This document shows, in pieces, positions 15,123-24,664 of a stretch of 43,448 nt of DNA. Both the position numbers and the translations under genes were made by a program. The stretch comes from an uncultured Acetatifactor sp. (lineage in GTDB: Bacteria; Bacillota; Clostridia; Lachnospirales; Lachnospiraceae): positions 1 through 43,448 of the forward strand of contig CAKSAM010000023.1 in assembly GCA_934436245.1 (NCBI GenBank), read 5' to 3'. The notes below the pieces were generated by a model, which saw only the letters and a list, made by a program, of their open reading frames with translations, was not told the origin of the DNA and made no database searches. Each line of letters starts with the position of its first letter. Position 1 is the first letter of the stretch.

Positions 15123-17345
15123 GTGAACAGGAAACCTTATATCAGATATACGATCTTAGGAATATTACTGTTATTGTCACTGGTCTGTGTGATCCGTATT
15201 GCGATGCCGGATCGAGAGTGGAATTACACTGGCAGGTATGAGTTCGCAGAGGGAGAACCCTGCACGGGTCTGACAGTCTATGAGCATATTCCTTTGGGGA
15301 TAGGTGTTTACCGGGTGGAACTGTCGTATGAAAGTGCAGGAGATACCAATGCCATGTGCAATGTAAAAGACGGCACGGTATATTATGGTGGTTTGTTATG
15401 TAACGGAGAGCATATGTATGCGGCACTGGATCATACCTCGTATGATTTCTGGCTGTTTGAACCAACGCAGGAACTTTCGGTTACCATCGATTATTCCGGA
15501 CAGGAGAGTCTTACTACGGGGAACCTGAGAATTGTAGAGACCAATCTGTTATGGACGAGATACCTGACGATTCTTTTGGCAATTTCAGCATTGATAATGT
15601 GGACTTTATGGTATCAGAAAAAAGATGCGCAAAAGGAGGAAAAAGAAAGGAGACATGTAGTAATCTTCGGGATAGGAGTGATCGCTTTTCTGGCATCCAT
15701 TCCCTATTTGTACGATGGCATGATCTCTGGAGCGGATCTGACCTATCATTTACAGCGTATAGAAGGCGTTAAGGATGGACTCCTGACTGGGCAGTTCCCT
15801 GTGCGGCTGGAGCCCAGGTGGGTATTTGACCATGGTTATGCCAATGGTATTTTTTATTGTAATCTGTTATTGTATTTTCCGGCGCTTCTGCGCATGGTGG
15901 GTTTTACGGTGACGGAAAGTTATATTTTATATTGTGTCGGGTTGAATATTGCGACGGCAGCAATTGCATGGTATTGTTTTGCAAAATTATTTCATGATGA
16001 TGTGACTGGAATGGTGTGCAGCGGACTTTATACATTGTCTGTGTTCAGAGTGTTCCGGCTGTTAACGACCGGAGCTGTAGGAGAAGGCAGTGCTTTTACT
16101 TTTCTGCCGTTGGTACTGTATGGAATCTATCTTGTTTTTAACGCAGATACGAAGAAAAGGGAATTTCGTAATAGCTGGATGGTATTGGGCGCAGGCTATG
16201 CCGGACTGATCCAGACCCATGTTCTGTCCTGCGAAATGACCGCATTGGTTACGATAATGCTCTGCCTGTGGTATTTGCCGCAGTTATTTGAAAAAGAACG
16301 ATTTATTAAATGTGTACAGGGAGCGTTTTTTTCTCTGGGATTGAGCCTGTGGTATCTGATTCCGTTCTTGGATTATTTTTTTACGCAGGATGTAAAAATA
16401 AGGCATGCTTCCGCCCGGACGATTCAGAGCAGAGGAGTAACTTTTCTTCAGGAAATCCAGACTTTCTGGAATATTCAAAGAGTATCCTCCAATGACCTGG
16501 AACAATATGCATATCCGGTAGGCCCCGGAATATTTCTGATCTTTGGAGCGTTTCTTTTTTTTCTGTTATTGTTTTTCGGAGCTTTCTCTAAGGAGACAGG
16601 AGCAGAGAAGGATATTGCGATAAAGTCGGCGGTGTTGGGATGCGTAATGTTATGGATGGCTACAGATTCTTTTCCGTGGGACTGGCTGCAGACCACTTCC
16701 GGAGCGGCATCAGCGCTGATCAGCAGCCTGCAGTTCCCCTACCGCTGGATCGGCTGGGCAACAGTATTTCTTGTGACGGCTGCCGGATATCTGATCAGCT
16801 TTTTTAAACATCATCAGGAAGTGTTTTATCGGATGGGGCTGGTCGCTGCAGTTGTTGGAATAGCTACATCATACGTTTATCTGATTGATTCTTCAGATGA
16901 GGCAGTGGATGTGATGCACTTGTATAATGAAGAAAGCATGGGATTCGGTTATATTTCAGGAGAAGAATATCTTGTCTACGGAACGGACAGCGGAACACTT
17001 TCCTTTGCAAGACCCGAGGCCGGCGATGCTATTCAGCTCAGCAATTATGAAAAAAAAGGATTGCAAGTGGACTTTTACTGTGAGAACAGTTCGGATGAAC
17101 CACAGACCGTAAAATTGCCGATCTTTCTGTACAAGGGATACAGTGTATTGGAACCTCCCGGTAACGTTGCGGAAATCACCGATGGAGAAAATCATCTGCT
17201 TCTGGTCGGGGTGCCTGCCGGGTATAGTGGCCGGATTACTGTGAAATTTACGGAACCGTGGTATTGGAGAGTGTCGGAATTGATCACATTGGGTTCCGTG
17301 ATAGCCTTTGCGATATGGCTGGTACATAAAAGGAGATACGAATGA
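15123..17345 (+). CDS. GT-C-like polytopic membrane protein (YfhO/glycosyltransferase-type)
   Basis: A 740-residue membrane protein. I prefer the GTG at 15123 (eight codons into an alternative ATG frame from 15099) because AGAGGAG precedes it and nothing precedes the ATG. Order: one N-terminal hydrophobic helix, an extracytoplasmic beta-rich domain (about residues 30-150), about 12 further helices, and a C-terminal beta-rich domain before the last helix. The first loop after the second helix has SGADLTYHLQRIEG (Asp205) and PVRLEPRWVFDHGYANGIFY, a layout typical of lipid-linked-sugar GT-C glycosyltransferases. It heads a three-gene operon and probably acts in surface polysaccharide or lipid modification. 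The specific reaction is unknown. Confidence 0.75.
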   Translation: MNRKPYIRYTILGILLLLSLVCVIRIAMPDREWNYTGRYEFAEGEPCTGLTVYEHIPLGIGVYRVELSYESAGDTNAMCNVKDGTVYYGGLLCNGEHMYAALDHTSYDFWLFEPTQELSVTIDYSGQESLTTGNLRIVETNLLWTRYLTILLAISALIMWTLWYQKKDAQKEEKERRHVVIFGIGVIAFLASIPYLYDGMISGADLTYHLQRIEGVKDGLLTGQFPVRLEPRWVFDHGYANGIFYCNLLLYFPALLRMVGFTVTESYILYCVGLNIATAAIAWYCFAKLFHDDVTGMVCSGLYTLSVFRVFRLLTTGAVGEGSAFTFLPLVLYGIYLVFNADTKKREFRNSWMVLGAGYAGLIQTHVLSCEMTALVTIMLCLWYLPQLFEKERFIKCVQGAFFSLGLSLWYLIPFLDYFFTQDVKIRHASARTIQSRGVTFLQEIQTFWNIQRVSSNDLEQYAYPVGPGIFLIFGAFLFFLLLFFGAFSKETGAEKDIAIKSAVLGCVMLWMATDSFPWDWLQTTSGAASALISSLQFPYRWIGWATVFLVTAAGYLISFFKHHQEVFYRMGLVAAVVGIATSYVYLIDSSDEAVDVMHLYNEESMGFGYISGEEYLVYGTDSGTLSFARPEAGDAIQLSNYEKKGLQVDFYCENSSDEPQTVKLPIFLYKGYSVLEPPGNVAEITDGENHLLLVGVPAGYSGRITVKFTEPWYWRVSELITLGSVIAFAIWLVHKRRYE

Positions 17346-18442
17346 AAAAAGTCTTCTTATTTTCGGAAGTCGTAATATTGTCAGTGCTTTTTCTGATATG
17401 CCTGCGTGCTCCGACCAATGTATTTACATGTGGGAATGATTCTTTTACAAAGAATGCGGAAACAGGCTATTATGACAGCAGTGATTTTGAATTGAGACCG
17501 GGAGTATACCGTGTTTGTGTCCTGGCAGAAGGTGAAGAAGGCGTGGGTAGCGGAATAGATATCGGACTGGATGCTGGAGTGAGTGTTTATCGTTCTCTTC
17601 GAGGCAATCGTGGAAAAATGTATTCCGGAGCACAATATAAGGAAGTCATTTATTATGTGACGACAACGATTCCGGCCGCATGCGTTACACTACAGCCTTT
17701 TTCGGAAGAAGTACCGATGTCATATTCTGTACAGGTGGACAGAACGGCGGCCGGGAACCGGATTCTGTTTGTAATTGTGGCGGCAGTGTTTCTGCTGATG
17801 GACATTCTGTGGATCCTCCGTGAGAGAATAGCTGTAAAGCAGGAAACAGAGAAAAAATGGACGTCTGCATCCATCGTGGCAATTATTCTGCTGGTAAGTA
17901 TACCATTGACAGCAACCTGGCTGATCCCGGGGGAAAAAGTGTTGCAATGTCTACAGGAGACAGAATATGTGCGGCGTGGAAGTATCGGGCAAGTGCCGTT
18001 CTGGCATCTGTGCTATCTTTGGCTTCCGGCAATCATGCGCCGGATCGGATTCCCGGTAATGACGGCTTACAAAGGACTTCAGTTTGGACTGATTTTGTTT
18101 GCAGTGCTGGTATTTTACGAGGTGCTTGCAAGGACATGGAAGGAAGAACGATGGGTTTTGCCGGGTGTTATGCTTGGTGTGGGAAATCCGGCAGCACTGG
18201 CATTGCTGTATGAAAAGAATCAATATGTTTTATTTTTGCTATATGTGATAGTGGGAGCAGGCTTGCTTGCAATTTCAGGATTGTGGATAACGAAAAAGAA
18301 AATATCTTCATGGTTTATTTTTGCTGTAGTTGCTGTGGTCTTTTTGCAGGCAGTATATTTTCAAAACAGATTAACATTTCAATCGGAGCCGCTTTACTGG
18401 TACAATGAGGAACCCTTTATGACGGGAGGCGGACAGGTATGA
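17342..18442 (+). CDS. Membrane protein, N-half-like paralogue of the upstream GT-C-like protein
   Basis: A 366-residue protein that overlaps the upstream gene by 4 bp (ATGA). Its architecture follows the first half of that protein: an N-terminal helix, a beta-rich external domain (ELRPGVYRVCVLAEGEEG, compare GIGVYRVELSYESAG upstream), then FVIVAAVFLLMDILWILRER and several more helices with PAIMRRIGFPVMTAYKGLQF (compare PALLRMVGFTVTESYILYC). The Asp motif ADLTYHLQR of the upstream protein is missing, so it is probably not an independent glycosyltransferase. It is translationally coupled to the next gene, which resembles the other half. Confidence 0.65.
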   Translation: MKKVFLFSEVVILSVLFLICLRAPTNVFTCGNDSFTKNAETGYYDSSDFELRPGVYRVCVLAEGEEGVGSGIDIGLDAGVSVYRSLRGNRGKMYSGAQYKEVIYYVTTTIPAACVTLQPFSEEVPMSYSVQVDRTAAGNRILFVIVAAVFLLMDILWILRERIAVKQETEKKWTSASIVAIILLVSIPLTATWLIPGEKVLQCLQETEYVRRGSIGQVPFWHLCYLWLPAIMRRIGFPVMTAYKGLQFGLILFAVLVFYEVLARTWKEERWVLPGVMLGVGNPAALALLYEKNQYVLFLLYVIVGAGLLAISGLWITKKKISSWFIFAVVAVVFLQAVYFQNRLTFQSEPLYWYNEEPFMTGGGQV

Positions 18443-19362
18443 TGCTTGAAAAAATATGTATTATTGCGAGCCAGCTTGCAACATGTATCACGTCATGGTG
18501 GATGTTCCACAGTGTTTTAAAAAAATCTGCGGAAAAAACCTGGTTGACATTTGTGGGGATGGCAATCTATGTTCTGCTGCCATTTCATGTTAATATCGTG
18601 CTGAAAAACAGAAGCTGGATACAGATCATGATCTGGATGTTAGTACCTTTTCTGGTCACTATGTTGTTATATATGAAAAAGACCGCAGACTGGAGGGGAC
18701 AACTTATCTACGGTGCCCTTGCAGCGGCAGGTATGGGAATTATTGGAAGAAAAGACGGTGTGGCATATCTGATTCTGCTGTTTTTGATCACAATCGCCGG
18801 AGTCTGTGAAAAACAATGGAGATATCCGCTGGCAGGAATCGCCGGAATGCTATTAGCGTATCCGACTTTCTATGTGTGGAAGTACTGGCTTTTTGACGGA
18901 GCCTTTGCAGAAAGCGGATTGGAGTATGCCAGCATTATGGAGAGAGGATACAGTGTAGGTGGATTATTCAGTACCTATTTTCACAGGAACGGAAATCCGG
19001 GCATGGGGATTTTGCTGTTGGGATGTCTGCTGTTTTTACTCTATCAAAGCTTTGTAAAGGGAAAAAAGATTACCGTAAGAAATGATGTGATCCGGCTGGG
19101 AATCGCAGCGTTGCTTACCTTAATGTCTTTGCGGTATTTCCCGTGGGATTTCGTACAGAGACTGGGAGTCTGGGCACTGGGACTGGTGACATTGATCCGG
19201 ACACCGGCAGTATTTTTTGGTTACGCCCAGATCATATTGTGTGTCTGGAGTGTTGAAAAATGCAACATGATAATGCAGGCAGCGAGGGAAGAAAGAAATG
19301 AAGAAAACAAGGAAAAAAATATATGCAAGGTAGAGGAAAATACACAGGATATGGCAGGCTGA
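18439..19362 (+). CDS. Membrane protein, C-half-like paralogue of the GT-C-like protein
   Basis: A 307-residue protein with about eight hydrophobic segments. It starts in a 4-bp ATGA overlap with the previous gene. Near its end, SLRYFPWDFVQRLGVWALG and LIRTPAVFFGYAQIIL align with the second half of the 15123 protein (TDSFPWDWLQ... and ISSLQFPYRWIGWATVFL). Together with the previous gene it therefore looks like a two-piece version of the 740-residue protein. A Glu/Lys/Asn-rich cytoplasmic tail ends the protein. Function is inferred only from that resemblance; a helper or regulatory subunit is possible. Confidence 0.6.
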   Translation: MMLEKICIIASQLATCITSWWMFHSVLKKSAEKTWLTFVGMAIYVLLPFHVNIVLKNRSWIQIMIWMLVPFLVTMLLYMKKTADWRGQLIYGALAAAGMGIIGRKDGVAYLILLFLITIAGVCEKQWRYPLAGIAGMLLAYPTFYVWKYWLFDGAFAESGLEYASIMERGYSVGGLFSTYFHRNGNPGMGILLLGCLLFLLYQSFVKGKKITVRNDVIRLGIAALLTLMSLRYFPWDFVQRLGVWALGLVTLIRTPAVFFGYAQIILCVWSVEKCNMIMQAAREERNEENKEKNICKVEENTQDMAG

Positions 19363-19452
19363 GAAAACTGGTACTGCTGGGTATGACAAGACTGTGAAGG
19401 AGCAATATCAAGAAAATGGAAGGTACCCTGAAAGAAAGTACCGGGAAATAGA

Positions 19453-20043
19453 ATGGAGACCATTGTGAAATCAGATAAAGAATCTGGGAAAAAAGTGTTG
19501 TGGAAATTATTGATATCCACGCTGTACCTGAGTGCATTTACCTTTGGTGGGGGCTATGTTATTGTCACACTGATGAAGAAGAAATTCGTGGATGAATACC
19601 ATTGGATCGAAGAAAATGAAATGTTGGATCTGGTGGCAATCGCCCAGTCCTCCCCTGGAGCCATTGCGGTCAATGGTGCTATCGTCGTAGGATATAAGCT
19701 GGCAGGGATTTCTGGCGCACTGGTGTCGATCCTTGGTACGATCCTGCCGCCCTTCGTGATCATAACGGTGATCTCTGTCTGCTATAATGCCTTTCGAAGC
19801 AATTATTATGTAGCACAGATGTTGTCCGGCATGCAGGCCGGAGTGGGTGCGGTAATCGCTTCCGTGACCTATGATATGGGTGCGCCCATCGTAAAGGAGA
19901 AGGATCCGGTGTCTCTGTGGATTCTGCTGGGAGCTTTTCTGGCAGCCTGTGTTCTGGAGATCAATGTGGTCTATATCGTGATCGTCTGTGGACTGCTGGG
20001 TGTGGTCCGGATACTTCTTGCCAAAAGGAGGTCCGGAAAATGA
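19453..20043 (+). CDS. Chromate transporter (CHR) subunit 1
   Basis: A 196-residue membrane protein with a single CHR domain. The conserved FGGGYVIVTLMKKKFV lies near residues 34-49, and the AQSSPGAIAVNGAIVVGYKL motif near 70-90. One-domain CHR proteins normally work as pairs, and the next gene supplies the partner with a 4-bp overlap. The ribosome-binding site directly before this ATG is weak. A better AAGGAG serves an 11-codon frame (19416-19451) that ends 1 nt before the start. The true substrate of clostridial CHR pairs is not established; chromate/sulfate exchange is the family annotation. Confidence 0.88.
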   Translation: METIVKSDKESGKKVLWKLLISTLYLSAFTFGGGYVIVTLMKKKFVDEYHWIEENEMLDLVAIAQSSPGAIAVNGAIVVGYKLAGISGALVSILGTILPPFVIITVISVCYNAFRSNYYVAQMLSGMQAGVGAVIASVTYDMGAPIVKEKDPVSLWILLGAFLAACVLEINVVYIVIVCGLLGVVRILLAKRRSGK

Positions 20044-20609
20044 TCTATCTGCAATTATTCTTGAGCTTTCTGCAAATCGGAATGTTCAGCTTCGGAGGTG
20101 GTTATGCGGCGATGCCTCTGATCCAGGGGCAGGTGGTCACGACTCACGGATGGCTGACCATGTCGGAGTTCACCGACCTCATCACCATATCCCAGATGAC
20201 ACCTGGACCCATTGCGGTGAATTCCGCTACATTTGTGGGTCTGAAGATCGCAGGGATTCCCGGAGCCATTGTGGCTACGGTGGCGTGCATCCTGCCGTCC
20301 TGCATTATTGTGACGATTCTTGCAAAGCTGTATCTGAAGTACCGGACCATGGATCTGCTGCAGGGAGTCTTAAAATCTCTGCGTCCGGCAGTGGTGGCCA
20401 TGATCGCATCGGCGGGAATCCTGATCCTTAAAAATGCGTTTTGGGGAAGTGGGGAGACAATCTCCCTGACGGGAACAGAGTGGAGCATGGTGGTGATCTT
20501 TGGAATTAGTGTGCTGCTGCTTCAGAAGACGAAGCTGAATCCTATCTGGGTCATGGTGCTGGCAGGTGTCCTGAAAGTGGGAATCTCTGCGGCTGCAAAT
20601 ATTTTGTAG
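20040..20609 (+). CDS. Chromate transporter (CHR) subunit 2
   Basis: A 189-residue CHR-domain partner of the upstream gene. The ATG at 20040 overlaps the previous stop (ATGA) and follows AAAAGGAGG. Conserved motifs are FSFGGGYAAMPLIQGQVV (about residues 15-32) and ISQMTPGPIAVNSATFVG (about 52-69). The two proteins have opposite-half character, like the two halves of long ChrA proteins. They are probably obligate partners in the membrane. Confidence 0.9.
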   Translation: MIYLQLFLSFLQIGMFSFGGGYAAMPLIQGQVVTTHGWLTMSEFTDLITISQMTPGPIAVNSATFVGLKIAGIPGAIVATVACILPSCIIVTILAKLYLKYRTMDLLQGVLKSLRPAVVAMIASAGILILKNAFWGSGETISLTGTEWSMVVIFGISVLLLQKTKLNPIWVMVLAGVLKVGISAAANIL

Positions 20610-20676
20610 AGTAATCGGGAAATGAATCTGCAAGGGAAAAAGCTTGCATTTGTGACAGAAGCGGAACTGCGGAGGG

Positions 20677-20710
20677 TTGACAGGGAAACGGAAAAAAAGT
20701 ATCATATATA
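20677..20710 (+). promoter_or_regulatory. Possible hisS promoter
   Basis: A perfect TTGACA lies at 20677-20682. AT-rich -10-like hexamers follow (ATCATATATA at 20701-20710), but the spacing to the best match is longer than ideal. No T-box leader (no specifier hairpin or T-box sequence) is visible in the 135-bp gap before hisS. Confidence 0.35.
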
Positions 20711-20744
20711 AGATATAAATTCAAGAGCGGAAGGGTAGAAAACC

Positions 20745-22007
20745 ATGGCACTTAGCAAGAAGCCCACAACGGGCATGAAAGATATCCTGCCGGAGGAGAT
20801 GCAGATCCGTGATTATGTGATCAGCGTTATCAAGGACACCTACGGCAAATTCGGTTTTACTTCCATTGAGACTCCCTGCGTGGAAAATATTGCGAACTTA
20901 AGCAGTAAGCAGGGCGGTGACAATGAGAAGCTGATCTTCAAGATCTTAAAGCGCGGTGAGAAACTGAATGTGGCAGCCGCAACCACAGAGGAAGAGGTAG
21001 TGGACAGTGGTCTGCGTTATGACCTGACGGTGCCTCTGGTACGTTATTATTCCAACAATGCGGCATCCCTGCCTTCACCTTTTAAGGCATTGCAGATGGG
21101 CAATGTATGGAGAGCGGACAGACCCCAGAGAGGAAGATATCGTCAGTTTATGCAGTGCGATATCGATATTCTCGGTGAGCCTTCTAACTTAGCAGAGATC
21201 GAACTGATCCTGGCAACGACCACTACACTGGGTAAGCTTGGATTTAAGAATTTCCAGATCCGTATCAATGAGCGCCGTATCCTGAAAGCGATGGCTGCTT
21301 ACAGCGGATTCCCCGAAGAGTCCTATGACAGCGTATTCATTACTTTGGATAAGATGGACAAGATCGGAATGGTAGGTGTAGAAGAGGAGCTTTTAGAGAA
21401 TGGATTTGATCAGGCATGTGTGGATAAGTATCTGAATCTGTTTCTGGATCTGGGAAATGCAGAGGACGGTGTGGCTTATCTGGCAGATACCCTGGAAGGA
21501 TTCTTAGAGCCGGAGATCGCCCAGAGTCTCAGAGAGATTATGGACAGTGTCAGAGCAACCAAGGCTTCTGATTTTGAGATCGTATTTGATGCCACACTGG
21601 TGAGAGGCATGTCCTATTATACCGGAACCATTTTTGAGATCGCTATGCCGGAATTCGGCGGCAGCTGCGGTGGCGGTGGGCGTTATGACAAGATGGTAGG
21701 AAAATTCACCGGCAATGATGTGCCCGCCTGCGGATTCTCCATTGGCTTCGAGCGTATCATCATGCTGCTTATGGAGAGAGGTTTCAAGGTGCCTACGAGA
21801 CCGAAGCAGGTAGCATACCTGATTGAAAAAGGTGTCAGCGGCCAGAGACTGTGTGAAGTGATCGCACAGGCGCAGGAAGCCCGTAAGGATGGTACCCAGG
21901 TGCTGGTAGCCCGCATGAACAAGAACAAGAAGTTCCAAAAGGAACAGCTGAATAAGGAAGGCTACGAAGAGTTCGTGGAATTCTATAAGGAAGAATTAAA
22001 GAGATAA
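20745..22007 (+). CDS. hisS: Histidyl-tRNA synthetase
   Basis: A 420-residue class II aminoacyl-tRNA synthetase that charges tRNA-His. Visible features are the motif 1 region (FGFTSIETPCVEN), DLTVPLVRYY, motif 2 in RADRPQRGRYRQFMQCDIDI, the histidine-binding peptide RGMSYYTGTIFEI, the glycine-rich SCGGGGRYDKMVG, and motif 3 in ACGFSIGFERI. The C-terminal anticodon-binding domain covers about 325-420. The length is normal. It is followed after 25 bp by aspS, a very common pair in Firmicutes, and the two are probably one transcript. Confidence 0.97.
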   Translation: MALSKKPTTGMKDILPEEMQIRDYVISVIKDTYGKFGFTSIETPCVENIANLSSKQGGDNEKLIFKILKRGEKLNVAAATTEEEVVDSGLRYDLTVPLVRYYSNNAASLPSPFKALQMGNVWRADRPQRGRYRQFMQCDIDILGEPSNLAEIELILATTTTLGKLGFKNFQIRINERRILKAMAAYSGFPEESYDSVFITLDKMDKIGMVGVEEELLENGFDQACVDKYLNLFLDLGNAEDGVAYLADTLEGFLEPEIAQSLREIMDSVRATKASDFEIVFDATLVRGMSYYTGTIFEIAMPEFGGSCGGGGRYDKMVGKFTGNDVPACGFSIGFERIIMLLMERGFKVPTRPKQVAYLIEKGVSGQRLCEVIAQAQEARKDGTQVLVARMNKNKKFQKEQLNKEGYEEFVEFYKEELKR

Positions 22008-22032
22008 AAGCAACAGACAAGGAGCATAAGCA

Positions 22033-23796
22033 ATGATTCAGTCCAGAACACATAATTGTAATGAACTTCGGATCAGCAACGTCGGTGAGAGAGTCACACT
22101 GGTCGGCTGGTTCGAGAACATGAGAAAAGTCAGCAAAAATCTCGGATTTGTCATTCTGCGTGATTTCTACGGAACCACACAGCTGGTCGTAGAGACCGAG
22201 GAAATGATGAATGTCATGGATGGCATCAACAAGGAATCCACCATCTCCGTGGAAGGTGTAGTAAGAGAGCGTTCCAGCAAAAATGCCAATCTGCCCACCG
22301 GTGAGATCGAAGTCGTGCCCGATAAGATCGAGATTCTGGGAAAATGTATTTACAATGCACTTCCCTTTGAGATCAATCAGTCCAAGGATGCAGACGAGAA
22401 TGCCCGTCTGAAATACCGTTACCTGGATCTGAGAAATCCGAACATGAAGAAAAATATCGTGATGAGAAGCCAGATTGTGGCAGAACTGCGTCAGAGAATG
22501 TATGCGTTGAACTTCATGGAGATCACGACTCCTATCCTGACCTGTTCCTCTCCGGAAGGTGCGAGAGATTATCTGGTTCCCGCCAGAAATCATCCCGGCA
22601 AGTTCTATGCTCTGCCCCAGGCACCCCAGCAGTTCAAGCAGATCCTGATGGCATCCGGTTTCGACCGTTATTTCCAGATCGCTCCCTGCTTCCGTGATGA
22701 GGATGCGAGAGCAGACCGTTCTCCCGGAGAATTCTATCAGTTAGATATGGAGATGGCATTCGCTTCCCAGGAAGATGTATTCTCCATTGTAGAGCAGGTG
22801 CTGCCTCCCGTATTTGAAAAGTATGGCATTTATAAAGAAGCTTCCAAGGCTCCTTTCGTACGCATCCCTTATCTGGAGGCTATGGATAAGTACGGCTCCG
22901 ATAAGCCGGATCTGCGTATCGATCTGGTGCTGACCGATGCTACGGAAGTAATGCAGGGCTGCGGCTTTGCTCCTTTTGAAGGTCAGACCGTAAAGGCTAT
23001 CGTAGTAGATGATTTCGCCGCTACCCGTAAGCAGATCGATGCAATCTGTGCAGAGGTAGAGGTACAGACTGCACGCAAGGGCTTCTGGTTCCGTGTAGAT
23101 GAGAACGGAGAGTTCGTAGGCGGTATCTCCAAGTTCTTACAGGACCGCAAGGAAGAAGTCATCAAGGCGTTAGGCCTTAAGAACGGTGACTTTGTAGGTC
23201 TTGCCGCAGGCAAGAAGCTGGAAGCACAGAAGACAGCAGGTGTCTACAGAAAGCTGTTAGGTGCAGCCAGCGAGAAACATATGAAGAAGGATTGCTATGA
23301 GTTCTGCTGGATCGTGGATTTCCCGATGTATGAGATCGGTGAGGAGTCCGGAGAACTGGAATTCTGTCACAACCCGTTCTCCATGCCCCAGGGTGGCATG
23401 GATGCGCTGAACAATCAGGATCCTCTGGAAATCCTGGCATACCAGTACGATCTGGTCTGCAACGGCGTAGAGCTGTCCTCCGGTGCAGTGAGAAACCATG
23501 ATCCCGAGATCATGATCAAGGCATTTGAGCTGGTAGGCTTAGGTGAAGCCGATGTGAAGGCAAAATTCCCTGCCATGTACAACGCATTCTGCTACGGAGC
23601 ACCCCCTCATGCAGGAATCGCTCCCGGCGTAGACCGTATGATCATGCTGATCTGTGGTGAGGAAAGCATCCGTGAGATCATTCCTTTCCCCATGAACAAG
23701 AATGCCATGGATATTATGATGGGAGCACCGGGCACGGTAGAGCAGAAGCAGTTAGACGAACTGCATCTGGCAATTACCGCAAAGCCGGAAGAATAA
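22033..23796 (+). CDS. aspS: Aspartyl-tRNA synthetase
   Basis: A 587-residue bacterial-type class II synthetase for tRNA-Asp. An OB-fold anticodon-binding domain (about residues 1-105) precedes the catalytic core with SPEGARDYLVPAR, LPQAPQQFKQILMASGFDRY and motif 2 FRDEDARADRSPGEFYQLD. The bacterial GAD insertion domain lies at about 290-420. Motif 3 reads GIAPGVDRMIMLICGEESIR. AAGGAG lies about 9 bp before the ATG. It shares an operon with hisS and ends at a clear terminator. Confidence 0.97.
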   Translation: MIQSRTHNCNELRISNVGERVTLVGWFENMRKVSKNLGFVILRDFYGTTQLVVETEEMMNVMDGINKESTISVEGVVRERSSKNANLPTGEIEVVPDKIEILGKCIYNALPFEINQSKDADENARLKYRYLDLRNPNMKKNIVMRSQIVAELRQRMYALNFMEITTPILTCSSPEGARDYLVPARNHPGKFYALPQAPQQFKQILMASGFDRYFQIAPCFRDEDARADRSPGEFYQLDMEMAFASQEDVFSIVEQVLPPVFEKYGIYKEASKAPFVRIPYLEAMDKYGSDKPDLRIDLVLTDATEVMQGCGFAPFEGQTVKAIVVDDFAATRKQIDAICAEVEVQTARKGFWFRVDENGEFVGGISKFLQDRKEEVIKALGLKNGDFVGLAAGKKLEAQKTAGVYRKLLGAASEKHMKKDCYEFCWIVDFPMYEIGEESGELEFCHNPFSMPQGGMDALNNQDPLEILAYQYDLVCNGVELSSGAVRNHDPEIMIKAFELVGLGEADVKAKFPAMYNAFCYGAPPHAGIAPGVDRMIMLICGEESIREIIPFPMNKNAMDIMMGAPGTVEQKQLDELHLAITAKPEE

Positions 23797-23799
23797 TAA

Positions 23800-23835
23800 A
23801 AGGGCTGTCGCATGGTTTTTTGTGCGACAGCCTTT
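23800..23835 (+). terminator. Terminator of hisS-aspS
   Basis: GGCTGTCGCA (23803-23812) pairs with TGCGACAGCC (23823-23832), flanked by AAA and TTT. It lies directly after the aspS stop. Confidence 0.85.
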
Positions 23836-23872
23836 ATGCTGAATGGATGTAGTGATTCGATGGGAGAAGAAC

Positions 23873-24574
23873 ATGACTGTAGGAATTTATGTATTGCATC
23901 TGTATCCCGGTGAGGATGAGACAAGGCGGAAGTTCTTACGGGAAGCGGCAGAATGCGTGGATCCAGTGCGGCGTAAAAAAACAGAACGACTGAAAGGCAT
24001 CGGAGCAAAAGCAGCCAGTCTCGGTGCCGGGATGCTGTTGCAAAAGATAGCAATGGATTTGACAGAAGGCATTGAGAATACTGATATCCTGTTCCTGGAG
24101 GAGGATGAACTGCTTGCAGTGTTGCAGGCACGGATGCTCAGTGAGCAGACATCCCCCTTCTCTTTTTCCTATGAATATGGAGAACAGGGCAAACCGCAGA
24201 TTGTAAATTTCCCGAAAAAATTTAATCTGTCCCATTCCGGAGACTATGTGGTTTGTGGGGTCAGCGACGGAGAAGTGGGAGTGGATATCCAGAAATGGAT
24301 CCCTTACAAAGAACGGACGGCAGAGCGTTTTTTCGCAAAGGAAGAGTGGAGACTGCTGCAGGAGACGGACGTGGAGAAACGGACCGAGCTGTTCTACCGC
24401 TTGTGGAGCAGAAAAGAAGCCTACGGCAAATATACCGGCCAGGGGATCGGCAGTGTCGTGGGAGAAGACTTTTCCGACGAGCGCAAATGGAAGGAAAAGC
24501 AGATCTGCTTCCGGGAACAGATTTTGGAAGCAGAGTATTCTCTGTCAGTCTGTTACGGATCACAGGAAGTGTAA
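23873..24574 (+). CDS. 4'-phosphopantetheinyl transferase, Sfp type
   Basis: A 233-residue Sfp/AcpT-type enzyme that transfers phosphopantetheine from CoA to a serine of carrier proteins. Magnesium and CoA motifs are visible: NLSHSGDY (about 118-125), VGVDIQ with Asp138, FFAKEEW, and WSRKEAYGKYTGQG with Trp178, Lys181 and Glu182. The ATG at 23873 is preferred because GGGAG lies about 8 bp upstream; an upstream ATG at 23843 has none. No polyketide or non-ribosomal peptide gene is in the window, so its carrier-protein partner lies elsewhere. Confidence 0.93.
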   Translation: MTVGIYVLHLYPGEDETRRKFLREAAECVDPVRRKKTERLKGIGAKAASLGAGMLLQKIAMDLTEGIENTDILFLEEDELLAVLQARMLSEQTSPFSFSYEYGEQGKPQIVNFPKKFNLSHSGDYVVCGVSDGEVGVDIQKWIPYKERTAERFFAKEEWRLLQETDVEKRTELFYRLWSRKEAYGKYTGQGIGSVVGEDFSDERKWKEKQICFREQILEAEYSLSVCYGSQEV

Positions 24575-24664
24575 AAACGAAGGAAAACGGGAAATAGTAT
24601 AAGGGAGTAGAAGTACGAAAAACAGATGTGTACTGCATGAAAAGTGCATAGAAATGAGGATCTT

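Noticed and set aside
20610..20744. T-box riboswitch before hisS
   Set aside because: The spacer is only 135 bp, and I see neither a T-box sequence nor a terminator/antiterminator pair.
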